DNA of 56,310 nucleotides, taken from IMG/VR virus record IMGVR_UViG_3300046809_000906, positions 1 to 56,310 of that record. One strand, 5' to 3'. Positions 1 through 8,468 of the stretch are shown one piece after another. The stretch comes from a virus. Within the stretch, counting starts at the first letter, position 1. Each line of letters begins with the position of its first letter. The position numbers and the translations under genes were made by a program. The notes beneath the pieces are model-generated. The model was not told the origin of the DNA, did not search any database, and worked only from the letters and a program-made list of their open reading frames with translations.

Positions 1-23
1 TGGCCCCTTGTTTCCGCCCATCC

Positions 24-69
24 GGCGGGCCCCCCCCCTGAAACCCGGGGGGGGCCCGCCGCTCTTTTT
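24..69 (+). terminator. Rho-independent terminator at left edge
   Basis: A perfect 14-bp stem (GGCGGG plus eight C at 24-37, pairing with eight G plus CCCGCC at 47-60) encloses a short loop and is followed by GCTCTTTTT at 61-69. The T-run lies on the + strand, so it would end a rightward transcript coming from outside the window and insulate the ATPase gene at 226. The homopolymer C/G arms are unusually long and could also hide an assembly error. Confidence 0.7.
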
Positions 70-106
70 GGCCCCCATCAGGCACACCAGACCCTCCATT
101 TTGGGC

Positions 107-112
107 TACAAT
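107..112 (+). promoter_or_regulatory. Possible -10 element upstream of the ATPase gene
   Basis: TACAAT at 107-112 sits in the only A/T-rich patch of the left edge (about 95-130) and lies between the terminator at 24-69 and the gene starting at 226. No convincing -35 box is visible at 17-18 bp spacing, so this is only a candidate. Confidence 0.3.
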
Positions 113-132
113 AGAAAAACATACAGTTCGAA

Positions 133-159
133 CGTTGGGGGAGAGGCTAACCCCCAACG
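133..159. repeat. Inverted repeat in the leader of the ATPase gene
   Basis: A 9-bp perfect inverted repeat, CGTTGGGGG and CCCCCAACG, is separated by 9 nt. It lies in the predicted 5' untranslated region, downstream of the TACAAT box and about 70 nt before the start codon. It could be an operator or an mRNA hairpin. There is no T-run, so it is not a classical terminator. Confidence 0.45.
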
Positions 160-225
160 CCCTGCACCATCGCCCGGTCACAGCGAACCAGGCGATGCAC
201 ACACGCCAAGATCAGGGAAGGCGCA

Positions 226-1920
226 ATGGCCTCAACCACCGCACCCGCACCTCCGACACGCCTGAAGACCAGGAAGCCCAACGGCCGTATCGGCTGGCCC
301 CTGGTCGTCGTCGCCGGGGCCGAGAAGACCGGCAAGTCCCACATGTGTGCGGAGTTCGCCAACTCGGACCTGATCGGCCGGCTCATCTGGATCCCCATCG
401 GCGAGAGCGACGTCGACAGCTTCGGCCAGATCGCCGACTTCGACATCGAGGACGAGCAGGACGGCACCTACCGAGGCCTCCTCAACACAGTCCGCAAGGC
501 CGTCGACGAACCCCGCGCCGACCCCAACAAGCCCAATGCCATCGTCCTCGACTCCGGCACCATCCTGTGGGAACTCCTCCAGGACGAGGCCGACTTGATC
601 GCCCGCAGCCGAGCAGCCGAGAAGGCCGCGAAGTACAACAGGACCGGCCCCAGCGCCGATGACGACGTCGTCATCGGACACAGCCTCTGGAACCGGGCCA
701 AGGACCGGTGGCGCCATGTCATCAACGCCCTCCGCAGGCACGACGGCCCGGTCATCATCTGCTGCCGCCTCGACGAGGTCACCGAGTTCGACGCCCAGGG
801 CAACCCGACCCGCAACCGGACGTGGAAGGTGAAGTCCGAGCGCAGCCTCCCGTACGACGCGACCGTGGTCCTGCAACTCCGGTCCTACCGCCGCCCCACC
901 CTCACCGCGGTCCGCTCCCTGGTCATGCAGCTCGCGCCGGACGAGGAACGTATCCGCCCCGGCCTGACGCTCGACGGCCTCATGCGCGAACTCGGCATGG
1001 AGCAGAACATCAGCGCAGCGCCCGCCCCGTTCATCGCCCCGCAGCCGGAGGCTGGCCTGGACGAGTTCGAGCGGGAAGCCGAGCTGCGGGTGGCCGCCAA
1101 CGCGGCAGCCGCTGAGATGCGCCGTCACGCGGCAGAGGGCACGCTGCCCACCCCGCAGGACGTGACCGCGAACATCACCAGGGCGCTCCGGGACGAGAAC
1201 GATCCGATTGCCGCCCTCCTGATGGTTCGCACGGCCTACACCAAGGCGGTTCTCCAGCGCGTCACCATCGCGACCAAGCAGTGGTCCGAGATCGATGCCG
1301 ACACGGCAATCACTCGTCTGCGGGCCGACCTGAACCGTACGGCGAACGCCAACCACGGCGGCACACCCATCAGCCCGTCTCAGCGGAAAGACGGCGAGGG
1401 CACGCCGGACTCCTCGCCCCCGGGCCAACCGGAGGGACCCGACCAGCAGGTTGGAAATGAGCAGCACCGCGAGCGGAACCCTGACGTCTCTCAGCCGGAC
1501 GCCGACAGCGTAGGCACGTCGCCGCCGACCGTCCTGGTCGAGAACGAGGCGCCTGCACCGGCGAGTCGGGCCAGAAGGGCGACGGCCGCCGCGCCACGGG
1601 CGAAGAGCAGGCAGGAGGTGCAGGCCGAACGTGTACGCGCAGCGGTCGACAAGGAAGCCGACTACCAGGCCCGCGTGCTGTTCGTCGGACTGCATGAGCA
1701 CCTTGCCGACGTCCTCCCAGCGAGCGGAGCCGTCGAGGACATCAACACCTACGACCTCACCGAGTTCGTGAAGAGCGCGCGCCCCAGCGTGCTGGAGGCC
1801 CTCGTGAACGCGGGAGAGGCCGCCACCATCAACGCCTACGCGCAGGTTCCGGACGGACCCTGCATGACCATCGACGACGTCTTCGCCAACTGCCAGATGC
1901 TCAAGGGCAGCCCTTCCTAG
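226..1920 (+). CDS. Phage P-loop ATPase (AAA_24/Sak4-like)
   Basis: This 564-residue protein has a Walker A motif, GAEKTGKS, near residue 31 and a Walker B-like AIVLDS near residue 105, followed by a RecA-like core to about residue 250. That arrangement matches phage AAA_24 proteins, including Sak4-type recombinases that work in DNA replication or recombination; the exact role is inferred. The middle and C-terminal part (about 270-564) is helical, with a low-complexity acidic/proline stretch at about 380-450, so the protein is longer than typical Sak4 (about 250-300 residues). The start is supported by GGGAAGG four nt before ATG. It is the only rightward gene on the left side and converges on the leftward structural operon across a repeat-rich gap. 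Confidence 0.7.
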   Translation: MASTTAPAPPTRLKTRKPNGRIGWPLVVVAGAEKTGKSHMCAEFANSDLIGRLIWIPIGESDVDSFGQIADFDIEDEQDGTYRGLLNTVRKAVDEPRADPNKPNAIVLDSGTILWELLQDEADLIARSRAAEKAAKYNRTGPSADDDVVIGHSLWNRAKDRWRHVINALRRHDGPVIICCRLDEVTEFDAQGNPTRNRTWKVKSERSLPYDATVVLQLRSYRRPTLTAVRSLVMQLAPDEERIRPGLTLDGLMRELGMEQNISAAPAPFIAPQPEAGLDEFEREAELRVAANAAAAEMRRHAAEGTLPTPQDVTANITRALRDENDPIAALLMVRTAYTKAVLQRVTIATKQWSEIDADTAITRLRADLNRTANANHGGTPISPSQRKDGEGTPDSSPPGQPEGPDQQVGNEQHRERNPDVSQPDADSVGTSPPTVLVENEAPAPASRARRATAAAPRAKSRQEVQAERVRAAVDKEADYQARVLFVGLHEHLADVLPASGAVEDINTYDLTEFVKSARPSVLEALVNAGEAATINAYAQVPDGPCMTIDDVFANCQMLKGSPS

Positions 1921-2009
1921 TGACGTGACGGGTGACGTGGCGCGCGGTCCGTGCCCCCAGAAGGCCCCGCCGCGCGCACGCCAGTCCCCCCTTGCGTCAC
2001 GTCACGTCA
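1921..2009. repeat. Inverted TGACG/CGTCA iteron-like array
   Basis: Three TGACG units (1921-1925, 1926-1930, 1933-1937) begin directly after the ATPase stop codon. Three tandem CGTCA units (1995-1999, 2000-2004, 2005-2009) follow in opposite orientation. The outer ten bases, TGACGTGACG and CGTCACGTCA, are perfectly complementary. This could form a long-range stem or serve as paired binding sites. Confidence 0.6.
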
Positions 2010-2657
2010 TCCGCACACTCCGGCGGGCGCTCGACGGTGACACCCTTGCGAGCGAACGCGTGCACGCGCCCACTACGCCAGTCACGCACAGCGACACAGG
2101 AGCGTGCACCGCACACCTGGACCACGCCGCCGTGCACGCTCCCGTGCACGGCGGCGCACGCGTAGCATCCTCCGCCCGCAGTTCGCCGCACGCCGAGCAC
2201 GCACGCTCGAACGTCGTCGTCCGCACGGCACGCTGATCACCGTGCACGCCCGCACGGTCGACTTCCGCACGCTCGCACGCAATCCCGCACGCACACCGTT
2301 CTGTGCCCACGCCTGCACGACCCCACCGCCCCGCCCCGCGTGCACACACCCGCACACACCCCGTGAACTGCGAAGACGCCAGCGTGCACGGTCAAGCGCG
2401 GGTATCAGGGGCAGCGTGCACGGTGCTGTTGGCCCGTCACGACGGCACCTCCCGCGGGTCGGGTACGGCACAGCGACGCCGTGCGCCTCGCTCGTCGGCG
2501 CGCACACCTCGTAGATCCCTGCACCCCACGGCCCGTGCGCACGGCGCACCCGCTCGCACGATGCACGCGGTCGGCCGACGCGTGCGGGCAGCAGAAAGGG
2601 CACGCCCCGGAGGACGCACCCCTTGATCTTCGACGCCGTGCGTGCGGCTACAGCCGG
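1921..2657. other. Repeat-rich noncoding gap with CGTGCAC array
   Basis: This 737-bp gap lies between convergent genes and has no convincing coding frame on either strand. It contains eight copies of CGTGCAC, with GTGCAC beginning at 2060, 2104, 2132, 2144, 2242, 2340, 2384 and 2416; six of them complete the 8-bp palindrome CGTGCACG. Many further GCACG pentamers occur in between. Its left end holds an inverted array of TGACG repeats. Such density is typical of a protein-binding region such as a replication origin, packaging site or operator cluster. Which of these applies is not known, and no A/T-rich unwinding element is visible. Confidence 0.6.
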
Positions 2658-3185
2658 TTATCGCTTCGGAGTTGCTCCACCGTCCGTCGTACGAGCCTGC
2701 GGCTTCTTCTTCGCTGCCCGGTCCGCCTGCTTCTCCTCGCGTACGAGCTCCAGGTATTCCTCCGGGTAGAGCTTGGCGAGTCGGTCGGCCGCGCGCCGGC
2801 GAGGGCTCCGTCGAGTTGGCATCCGCCCGCGGCGTGCGGGATAGGCGTCCATGACGATCTGCAGGAGCACCTGCTCGGTCTCCATGCGCGCACGGAACTC
2901 GGCGAGCCTCTTCTCGTGTGCGGTCCTCGACTCCCCGTCGACAGGGAGGAGGTACTGCTCGGCTCCGCGGTGCAGGTCCTTGGCCGCCTTCATGGAGCGG
3001 CGGGAGAGTTCGTCGGACCTGAACGCGAGACCGGTGACGGTTCGGGACACCTTGCGGTCATCGGCGGGCAGGTCCTGGACGAGTGCGGCGAACTCGCGCG
3101 CGAAGTCCTCGTCAGTGAGCTGGTCAAGGAAGTCGATCTCGTCGTCGACTTCTTCGCGGCTCGGCCCGTTATCCGATGCCGGCAT
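2658..3185 (-). CDS. Hypothetical charged helical protein
   Basis: I do not recognise this 175-residue protein. It is highly charged. The N-terminal half is acidic (EEVDDEIDFLDQLTDEDF near residue 11) and the C-terminal third is Arg/Lys-rich and ends in a disordered tail, with PEEYLELVREEKQADR near residue 146. An upstream ATG at 3263 is also in frame, but the ATG at 3185 has a strong GGAGGA seven nt upstream and is preferred. It is the last leftward gene before the repeat-rich gap. A 274-bp gap (3186-3459) separates it from the holin-like gene; nothing clear is seen there apart from G/C-rich short inverted repeats. Confidence 0.65.
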   Translation of the reverse strand: MPASDNGPSREEVDDEIDFLDQLTDEDFAREFAALVQDLPADDRKVSRTVTGLAFRSDELSRRSMKAAKDLHRGAEQYLLPVDGESRTAHEKRLAEFRARMETEQVLLQIVMDAYPARRGRMPTRRSPRRRAADRLAKLYPEEYLELVREEKQADRAAKKKPQARTTDGGATPKR

Positions 3186-3459
3186 GAATGCGTCCTCCGT
3201 AACGTGCGGCTGTGGCTCCTGGCGGGGAGCAAGCGGTGGCCGCCTGGCGACCGAACCCACCACGTGCCGGATCGTCGGGCCTGCGGGCCCTTCCCGGCCC
3301 CGGGCGCAGTGCGCGCGGTTCGCGCGAGCAGCAGCCAGTCATCGGGCCACACTGACAAGGAGCCAATCAACCCTCGTGACTGCCGCCCTACTGCGGTGGG
3401 CTCGGCGGCCAGACGGCCACCTTGGGCGGATCATACCGGCCGTGACCAACGGCCCCTGC

Positions 3460-3780
3460 TCAAGAGCTGGTTTCCGCCGGGGAAAGAGCGGTCTTCGACT
3501 CGATCACATCGGTCAGGGTGCTGGGCTTCCACACCAGGTCGTGCGCGGCCTGGGACGCGGCCAGTACGGCACCGATGGTGCCGAGGGTCGGGATTCCGTG
3601 GGTGAACTGGTCGAGACCGCCGGTGGACGCGACGGTGACGACGCCGGCGATCCCGGCGACAACGACGGCGACGATCCGCTTGACCCGGGCGCTCCAGAAC
3701 GGTTGCTGGACGACGGCGATCAGGAGCGGCAGGACGGCGCCGACACCGGAGCCGGCGGCGAGGGTTTCCAGGGTGGTCAT
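3460..3780 (-). CDS. Holin-like membrane protein
   Basis: This 106-residue protein has a hydrophobic segment at about residues 9-27 (SGVGAVLPLLIAVVQQPF), a second at about 34-53 (RIVAVVVAGIAGVVTVAST) and a weaker third at about 62-80. The C-terminal tail is polar. Size, topology and position after the tail fibre fit a phage holin that makes membrane lesions for lysis; this is inference from context, as holins share little sequence. No endolysin gene is adjacent. The intercistronic motif lies 58 nt upstream of the start. Confidence 0.6.
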   Translation of the reverse strand: MTTLETLAAGSGVGAVLPLLIAVVQQPFWSARVKRIVAVVVAGIAGVVTVASTGGLDQFTHGIPTLGTIGAVLAASQAAHDLVWKPSTLTDVIESKTALSPAETSS

Positions 3781-3837
3781 GGGCAGAGCCCTTCCGTGAA
3801 GGTGATGGGACGGGCGGACCTTGCCCGAGGGCGTGCT

Positions 3838-3848
3838 CTACCGTCGCG
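3838..3848 (-). promoter_or_regulatory. Intercistronic motif copy (upstream of holin-like gene)
   Basis: Coding-strand sequence CGCGACGGTAG. It lies immediately after the stop codon of the membrane coiled-coil gene and 58 nt before the next start. It is one of eleven oriented copies in gaps of the structural operon. Confidence 0.55.
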
Positions 3849-3851
3849 CCC

Positions 3852-4277
3852 TCACCGGCCGGGCGAGCTGAGGTCGTCAGCGATCTCAGGTGGCGCTTCC
3901 GGCGCCGGACGGTCAAGCGACCGGAGGATGTCGAGCAGCGAGTGGATGTACTCCAACGCAGCCGCCTTCCACCTGCGCCAAAGCCGCTGCTCCTCTTCCA
4001 TCTTCTCGACCTTGCGCTCCAGGTCGATCTGCCGGGCCTCCAGCGTCGTGACCCGGGCCATCGTCTGCTCGTGCACCGACCGCTGCTGTTCGAGGAGGGT
4101 GGTGAACCCCTCGGTGACGGTCTTCATGGAGGAGACGAAGGTCTGCCCCTCGGCGATCTCACCGTCGCTCTTCGTCTTGCGGATGTTCTGCCGGTACACC
4201 AGCCACCCGCCGCCCAGGACCCCCACCATGCCGAAGAACGGGGTGAGGACGGGCGCCAGAGAGGTAAGCCACTCCAT
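3852..4277 (-). CDS. Membrane-anchored coiled-coil protein
   Basis: This 141-residue protein has one N-terminal transmembrane helix (about residues 8-28, PVLTPFFGMVGVLGGGWLVY), then a long coiled coil (about 55-100, with TLEARQIDLERKVEKMEEEQ) and a proline-rich tail. Single-span coiled-coil proteins of this kind often sit beside holins in actinophage lysis cassettes and may be a second holin or spanin-like factor; that role is inferred. The ATG at 4277 follows GGAGG, while an in-frame ATG at 4301 lacks a ribosome site, so 4277 is preferred. Confidence 0.6.
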   Translation of the reverse strand: MEWLTSLAPVLTPFFGMVGVLGGGWLVYRQNIRKTKSDGEIAEGQTFVSSMKTVTEGFTTLLEQQRSVHEQTMARVTTLEARQIDLERKVEKMEEEQRLWRRWKAAALEYIHSLLDILRSLDRPAPEAPPEIADDLSSPGR

Positions 4278-4315
4278 GGTGCCTCCTCGATCTTCGACCA
4301 TTAACTGGGGTGCGC

Positions 4316-4346
4316 GGGAGCCGGGCCCCGAAAGCCCGCGGCTCCC
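4316..4346. repeat. GC-rich hairpin between small lysis-region genes
   Basis: GGGAGCC (4316-4322) pairs with GGCTCCC (4340-4346), and inside it GGGC pairs with GCCC. It lies in the 120-bp gap between the zinc-ribbon gene and the membrane coiled-coil gene. There is no T-run, but it could act as a weak terminator or mRNA stabiliser. Confidence 0.45.
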
Positions 4347-4397
4347 CGCAATCCGAACGCTGCACGCCCGAAGCGCTTTGCGTCGTGCGCTGGACGG

Positions 4398-4595
4398 CTA
4401 CGCGGCCGTCTCGTACGGAACGAGATCGGTGATGGCCTCGCCGCACCGCATGCAAAAGCCTCGATACGTGGGCTCTTCGGCGTTGGCGTAGTAGGTGCCG
4501 ACGCACGGGACACCGTTGGCGGGGCAGCCGGAGGTGTGGCAGGTCGCCACAAGCAGCGCCGACGCCGGTTCGTCCTCGTCTGTTTGAACAGTCAT
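4398..4595 (-). CDS. Small zinc-ribbon-like protein
   Basis: This 65-residue protein contains five cysteines and one histidine, arranged as C-H-x3-C-x5-C around residues 19-31 and CMRC near residues 48-51. It probably folds around zinc. The start follows the stop of the fibre gene by three nt, and the GAGGA ribosome site lies within the end of that gene, so the two are likely translationally coupled. Function is unknown; a small accessory tail or regulatory protein is possible. Confidence 0.65.
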   Translation of the reverse strand: MTVQTDEDEPASALLVATCHTSGCPANGVPCVGTYYANAEEPTYRGFCMRCGEAITDLVPYETAA

Positions 4596-4598
4596 GCG

Positions 4599-7500
4599 CT
4601 AGTCCTCGCCGATGATCATCCAGTGGATGCTGGTTGAGTTGGTGTTCGTGCGGGTGAGCCAGATCGTCATGCCGGCCGAGGACACCCCCGAGACGCTGAC
4701 GCCGAGCACCTGGGTGCCCGGGACGGAGGTTTGGGCGGTGACGAAGGCGCGGAAGTTGGTCCCCTTGATGGACCCGCCGCTCAGCGTCACCGAGGTCGGC
4801 GTGTTAGCGGTCGGGGTGATCGTGACGACGCCCATGCTGATGTTGTCCGCCCGGAAGACTCCGGCGGCACGGATCCCGGCCTCACCGGAGAGGGTCACGG
4901 TTCCGCCGGGACCAGCGCCGAGCTGCGCCGTGGCCTTGCCGAGGTAGAGGCGCCCTCCGTTCGCCGAGAGGGTGGCGGTGTTGACCCGCTCGGCGACCCA
5001 GAAATCGCTCCCGAGGTACGTGCGCCACTTGTAGGTGGCGCTGTCCGCGGAGTCGACGAACGTGCCGGAGTTCAGACCGAGGTTCGCGTCGGAGGCGCCG
5101 CCGGAGACGTTGATGACGGCCTTGTTCGTGCCGTCGTCGGACGTCCAGTAGATGTACGGGTAAGCGTTGTTGGGCTCGATACCGATCTTGTTGCCGCCCG
5201 TGCCGTACCCGATGAAGCTGGAGGCGTTCATGACGATTCGGGGGCCGGAGGCGGCGGTCTGCACGGTGGCACCCGTGATGGTCTTGCCGTTGATGGCGTT
5301 AGCGTCGAGTTTGTCGGCCGTGATCGCGCCCACCTTGATGTGCGTGGCCTCGATCGATCCCGCTGCGATCGTCGTGGCCGTGACGGCGTTCGCCGCGAGC
5401 TGGTCAGCGGTCACCGATAGGGCGGCCAGCTTGTCCGTCGTCACGGCCAGCGCCGCAATTTTCTCTGCGGTCACGGCCAGTGCGGTGAGCTTGTCCGTGG
5501 TGACGGCCCCCGCGATGAGCTTGGGCGTGGTGATCGCACCGTCCGAGATGTTGACGGTCTGAACCGCACCGGTCTCCACCACCTCGACCGTGACCATGCC
5601 GATCTCGGTGGTGCCCGTGCCCGCGTTGTAGTTCGCGTAGAAAACGGGGCTGATGTAGCGGGCGTTAGCGTGCAGGACGCCCGGTGACGTCGGCGAGGGC
5701 GCGGCAGATGTGGTGCCGGTCGCGCCCGAGGCCGCGTACCCCTTGAGATAGCCGGTGTAGCGCTGCCAGCCGCCGCCCGCGGTCAGGTTCTGCGCGGCAA
5801 CCGCCACGTAGTGCTGTGAGCCGGCCAACGCGCTGCCCGACGTGTTGACCAGGGTCGTGCCGTCCGCGGCGACCCCGGCGACCCCGAAGTAGAACCGCTG
5901 TTGAGCGGTGTCTGAGCCCGCCGCGGTCTGTCGGACGGTCACGCTGACGCGGTAGAGGACGGCCGGGTCGAAGGGGATGAGGATGTCGGGCCGCCAGCAG
6001 GCACTGACCGCGCCGACGGCCCGCATCACGTACCCGCCGGACTGGGCATCTGCGACCTGGACGGAGGTCAGGTTGGTGGGGGTGGTGGCGGTGGTGGTGC
6101 TGGTCCCGGCGGTCCGCCAGCGGGCGGCGTCCGCTCCGGCGTCGTAGAGCTTCTGCACGACGGACGCCGCGGTGGTCACCGACAGTTGGCTCGTGGTGAT
6201 TGAGCCGGAGACGATCCGGTCGGCGGCCAGCGATCCGGCGGCGATCCGGTCGCCCTGGATCGACCCGGCCACCATCTTCGGCGTGGTGATCGCGCCGTCC
6301 GCGATCTGTACTCCGCCGATCACCGGGCGGACTGCGGCGTTGTCGAGCCATACGCTGCCCGCAGCCGCCTGGTACGACTCGATCCAGATTGTCGCCTGCA
6401 CCGTGGACGCGGGGGCGGTGACGGCGCCCGCGACCCGAGTCCAGGTGGTGCCGCCCACGGTGGGAGGCGAGGCCTGGGCGACGCCCCAGCCCAGCGTCGT
6501 CCCCGCGGAGTCCTCCCAGCGGGCGTACACCTTCACGGCGGCCGTCGCCGTGTAGTCGCTGCTGGTGAGGTAGTCGAACCCGATGTAGAGCTGGTCGCCC
6601 GAGAGGATCGGGATAGTGGTGATCTGTAGGGAGCGGGTGGTCGGCGCGGTGGCGGTCGCGTCGACCTTCAGCGACTTGGCGGAGCCGTTGCCGGTGGACG
6701 CGATGGAGAAGTAGGTGGCGCCCGAGACGAGTGCGGCGCTGTACGGGCCCTCGAAGCTCGGGTCGGACAGGAGATTGGCCCCGCCGACGATCGTCAGCTT
6801 GTCCGCGGTGATCGCGCCCGCCGCAATGGCCTGTGCGGTGACCGAGTTGGCCTGAAGTTCCAGCGCCGTGACTGAGTTGGCCTGGAGTTCCCGCGCACTG
6901 ATCGCGTCCGCGGCGATCTTCCCGGCGGTCACCGCGTCCGTGGCGAGCGCCGCGGTGGTCACGCTGCCGACGACCAGGTTGGTGGAGTCGACCAGACCGG
7001 TCTTGAGGGCCTCGATGGTAAACGCGTCGACTTGCATGACGCTGGAGGAGGCGCCGCCGCCGACCCCGTTGTAGTTCAGCCACAGGTAGGGGGAGATGAA
7101 CCGGACGTCGGCGTGGACCAGGCCCGCCGAGCGAGGGTCGGTGTTCGGGCCCGCCGACCCGGTCGCGCCAGTGGCGGCGCGGTCCTTGAGGTAGCCGACG
7201 ACGGTGACCCAGCCGCCCGACGTCGTGATCGTCTGCCCCGAAGCGGCCACGTAGTAGTGCGAGTTGGCGCTGTTCGCGCCGCTGCGGTTGACCAGTGTCG
7301 CCTTGTCCGCGCCAACGCCCAGCACGCCCACGTAGAAGGTCTCCGAGCCCGAGGCGGGCGCGGTGAGCCGGACCCGGGCACTGACCCGGTACAAGACGCC
7401 CGGCTCGTACGGGATGAGGGTGGTGCCGCGCTCCTGAACGAACCCGGCTGCCTGGGCGACGGTCTGCCCGGTCGGCGCGTCCGTGACGCCGCTGAGGTGT

Positions 7501-8423
7501 GTCCAGGAAGCACCACCGCCCTGGCCGAGAGTCGTCCAGGCCGCGGGGTCGCCCATCGCGTCGACGTAGCGTTGGGTGGCCGTGTCGCTGAGCGCGCCGC
7601 CGAGCGCGTTGATCGTCACCGCACCGGCGGCGATCTTGCTGAGGGTGACCGCGGACTTGGCCAGCTTGTCTTCAAGGACGGCGCCGTCGGCGAGGGCCGT
7701 GGCGTTCACGGCGCCAGCGGCGATTTTGGCCGCGGTCACGGCGTCGTCCGCCAGGAGCAGATCGTTGATCGCGCCGGCCTTCACCTTGTCGCTGGTGACT
7801 GCCTCAAGAGCGATCTTGGCCTCTGTGACGGCGCTCTCGGCCAGCTTGACCTCAGTGACGATGCCGTCGACGAGGTCTTGCCCAACGGCCTGCCGTGGCG
7901 TGCCTGCGGCAGCGACGGACGGAGCGCTGAGGAGCCCGGCAGTGGTGAGCGCGAGGAGACGTACCCACCGCTCGTCGTAGCCATCGAGCGCGACCGTGAC
8001 GCTTCCGCCGGAGACGTCGGTGATAGCCGCGGCAAGGGTGGTCAGGTCGGGGGTGAAGTCGGCGGCCGGACCGACGTGCACCTGCATGGCCGCGAAGTCG
8101 GTCGGCGGGGCGTCGGAGTCGTCCCACCAGCCATCCCAGGTGACGACCAGGCCGGACAGGGCCGACACCACAGTCGGGGCGCCGGGCGTGGGGGGTGGAG
8201 TAGCAGCCGCGGTCTCGGGGACGAGCGCGATGCCACCGTCCGGCTGCACTCCGACCGATCCGGCGAGTTGCCCGTCCTCGGTGTAGATGTCGAGGGTGCC
8301 GCCCTCGATGCTGGTGTATGCGGCCTTGGACGTGCGTTCGAGGGCCTGGAGGCGCTTCTCGTAGTCCGCCAGCAGCGCAGCGAAGCGCTTGGCGTCGGAC
8401 TGCGTATCCAGGAAGTTGACCAT
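4599..8423 (-). CDS. Tail fibre / receptor-binding minor tail protein
   Basis: This 1274-residue protein begins with a helical segment and an FN3-like domain (about 80-175). It continues with many heptad-like spacers of the form AVT-x-KIAAGAI or AITADKL that probably form a trimeric stalk. Two related beta-rich modules occur at about 285-470 and 745-915, each with VLYRVS, a FYxGVxGV strand and a HYYVA/HYVA strand. Between them a CBM4/9-like module begins at NLLSDPSFEG. The C-terminal 200 residues look like a fibre tip. The gene sits after the distal tail genes, as expected for the host-recognition device. No clear ribosome site precedes the ATG. Confidence 0.85.
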   Translation of the reverse strand: MVNFLDTQSDAKRFAALLADYEKRLQALERTSKAAYTSIEGGTLDIYTEDGQLAGSVGVQPDGGIALVPETAAATPPPTPGAPTVVSALSGLVVTWDGWWDDSDAPPTDFAAMQVHVGPAADFTPDLTTLAAAITDVSGGSVTVALDGYDERWVRLLALTTAGLLSAPSVAAAGTPRQAVGQDLVDGIVTEVKLAESAVTEAKIALEAVTSDKVKAGAINDLLLADDAVTAAKIAAGAVNATALADGAVLEDKLAKSAVTLSKIAAGAVTINALGGALSDTATQRYVDAMGDPAAWTTLGQGGGASWTHLSGVTDAPTGQTVAQAAGFVQERGTTLIPYEPGVLYRVSARVRLTAPASGSETFYVGVLGVGADKATLVNRSGANSANSHYYVAASGQTITTSGGWVTVVGYLKDRAATGATGSAGPNTDPRSAGLVHADVRFISPYLWLNYNGVGGGASSSVMQVDAFTIEALKTGLVDSTNLVVGSVTTAALATDAVTAGKIAADAISARELQANSVTALELQANSVTAQAIAAGAITADKLTIVGGANLLSDPSFEGPYSAALVSGATYFSIASTGNGSAKSLKVDATATAPTTRSLQITTIPILSGDQLYIGFDYLTSSDYTATAAVKVYARWEDSAGTTLGWGVAQASPPTVGGTTWTRVAGAVTAPASTVQATIWIESYQAAAGSVWLDNAAVRPVIGGVQIADGAITTPKMVAGSIQGDRIAAGSLAADRIVSGSITTSQLSVTTAASVVQKLYDAGADAARWRTAGTSTTTATTPTNLTSVQVADAQSGGYVMRAVGAVSACWRPDILIPFDPAVLYRVSVTVRQTAAGSDTAQQRFYFGVAGVAADGTTLVNTSGSALAGSQHYVAVAAQNLTAGGGWQRYTGYLKGYAASGATGTTSAAPSPTSPGVLHANARYISPVFYANYNAGTGTTEIGMVTVEVVETGAVQTVNISDGAITTPKLIAGAVTTDKLTALAVTAEKIAALAVTTDKLAALSVTADQLAANAVTATTIAAGSIEATHIKVGAITADKLDANAINGKTITGATVQTAASGPRIVMNASSFIGYGTGGNKIGIEPNNAYPYIYWTSDDGTNKAVINVSGGASDANLGLNSGTFVDSADSATYKWRTYLGSDFWVAERVNTATLSANGGRLYLGKATAQLGAGPGGTVTLSGEAGIRAAGVFRADNISMGVVTITPTANTPTSVTLSGGSIKGTNFRAFVTAQTSVPGTQVLGVSVSGVSSAGMTIWLTRTNTNSTSIHWMIIGED

Positions 8424-8451
8424 GACGCGGGATGGTCAACGCCCCTGGTGC

Positions 8452-8462
8452 TTAGCGTCGCG
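8452..8462 (-). promoter_or_regulatory. Intercistronic motif copy (upstream of fibre gene)
   Basis: Coding-strand sequence CGCGACGCTAA in the 45-bp gap between the tail-hub gene and the fibre gene, 29 nt before the fibre start. Confidence 0.55.
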
Positions 8463-8468
8463 CCCTGG

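Noticed and set aside
2082-2603. Long open frames on both strands in the repeat-rich gap (for example 2104-2514 + and 2082-2603 -)
   Set aside because: Translations are Arg/His/Cys/Pro-rich, have no ribosome sites and follow the repeat composition rather than codon bias.
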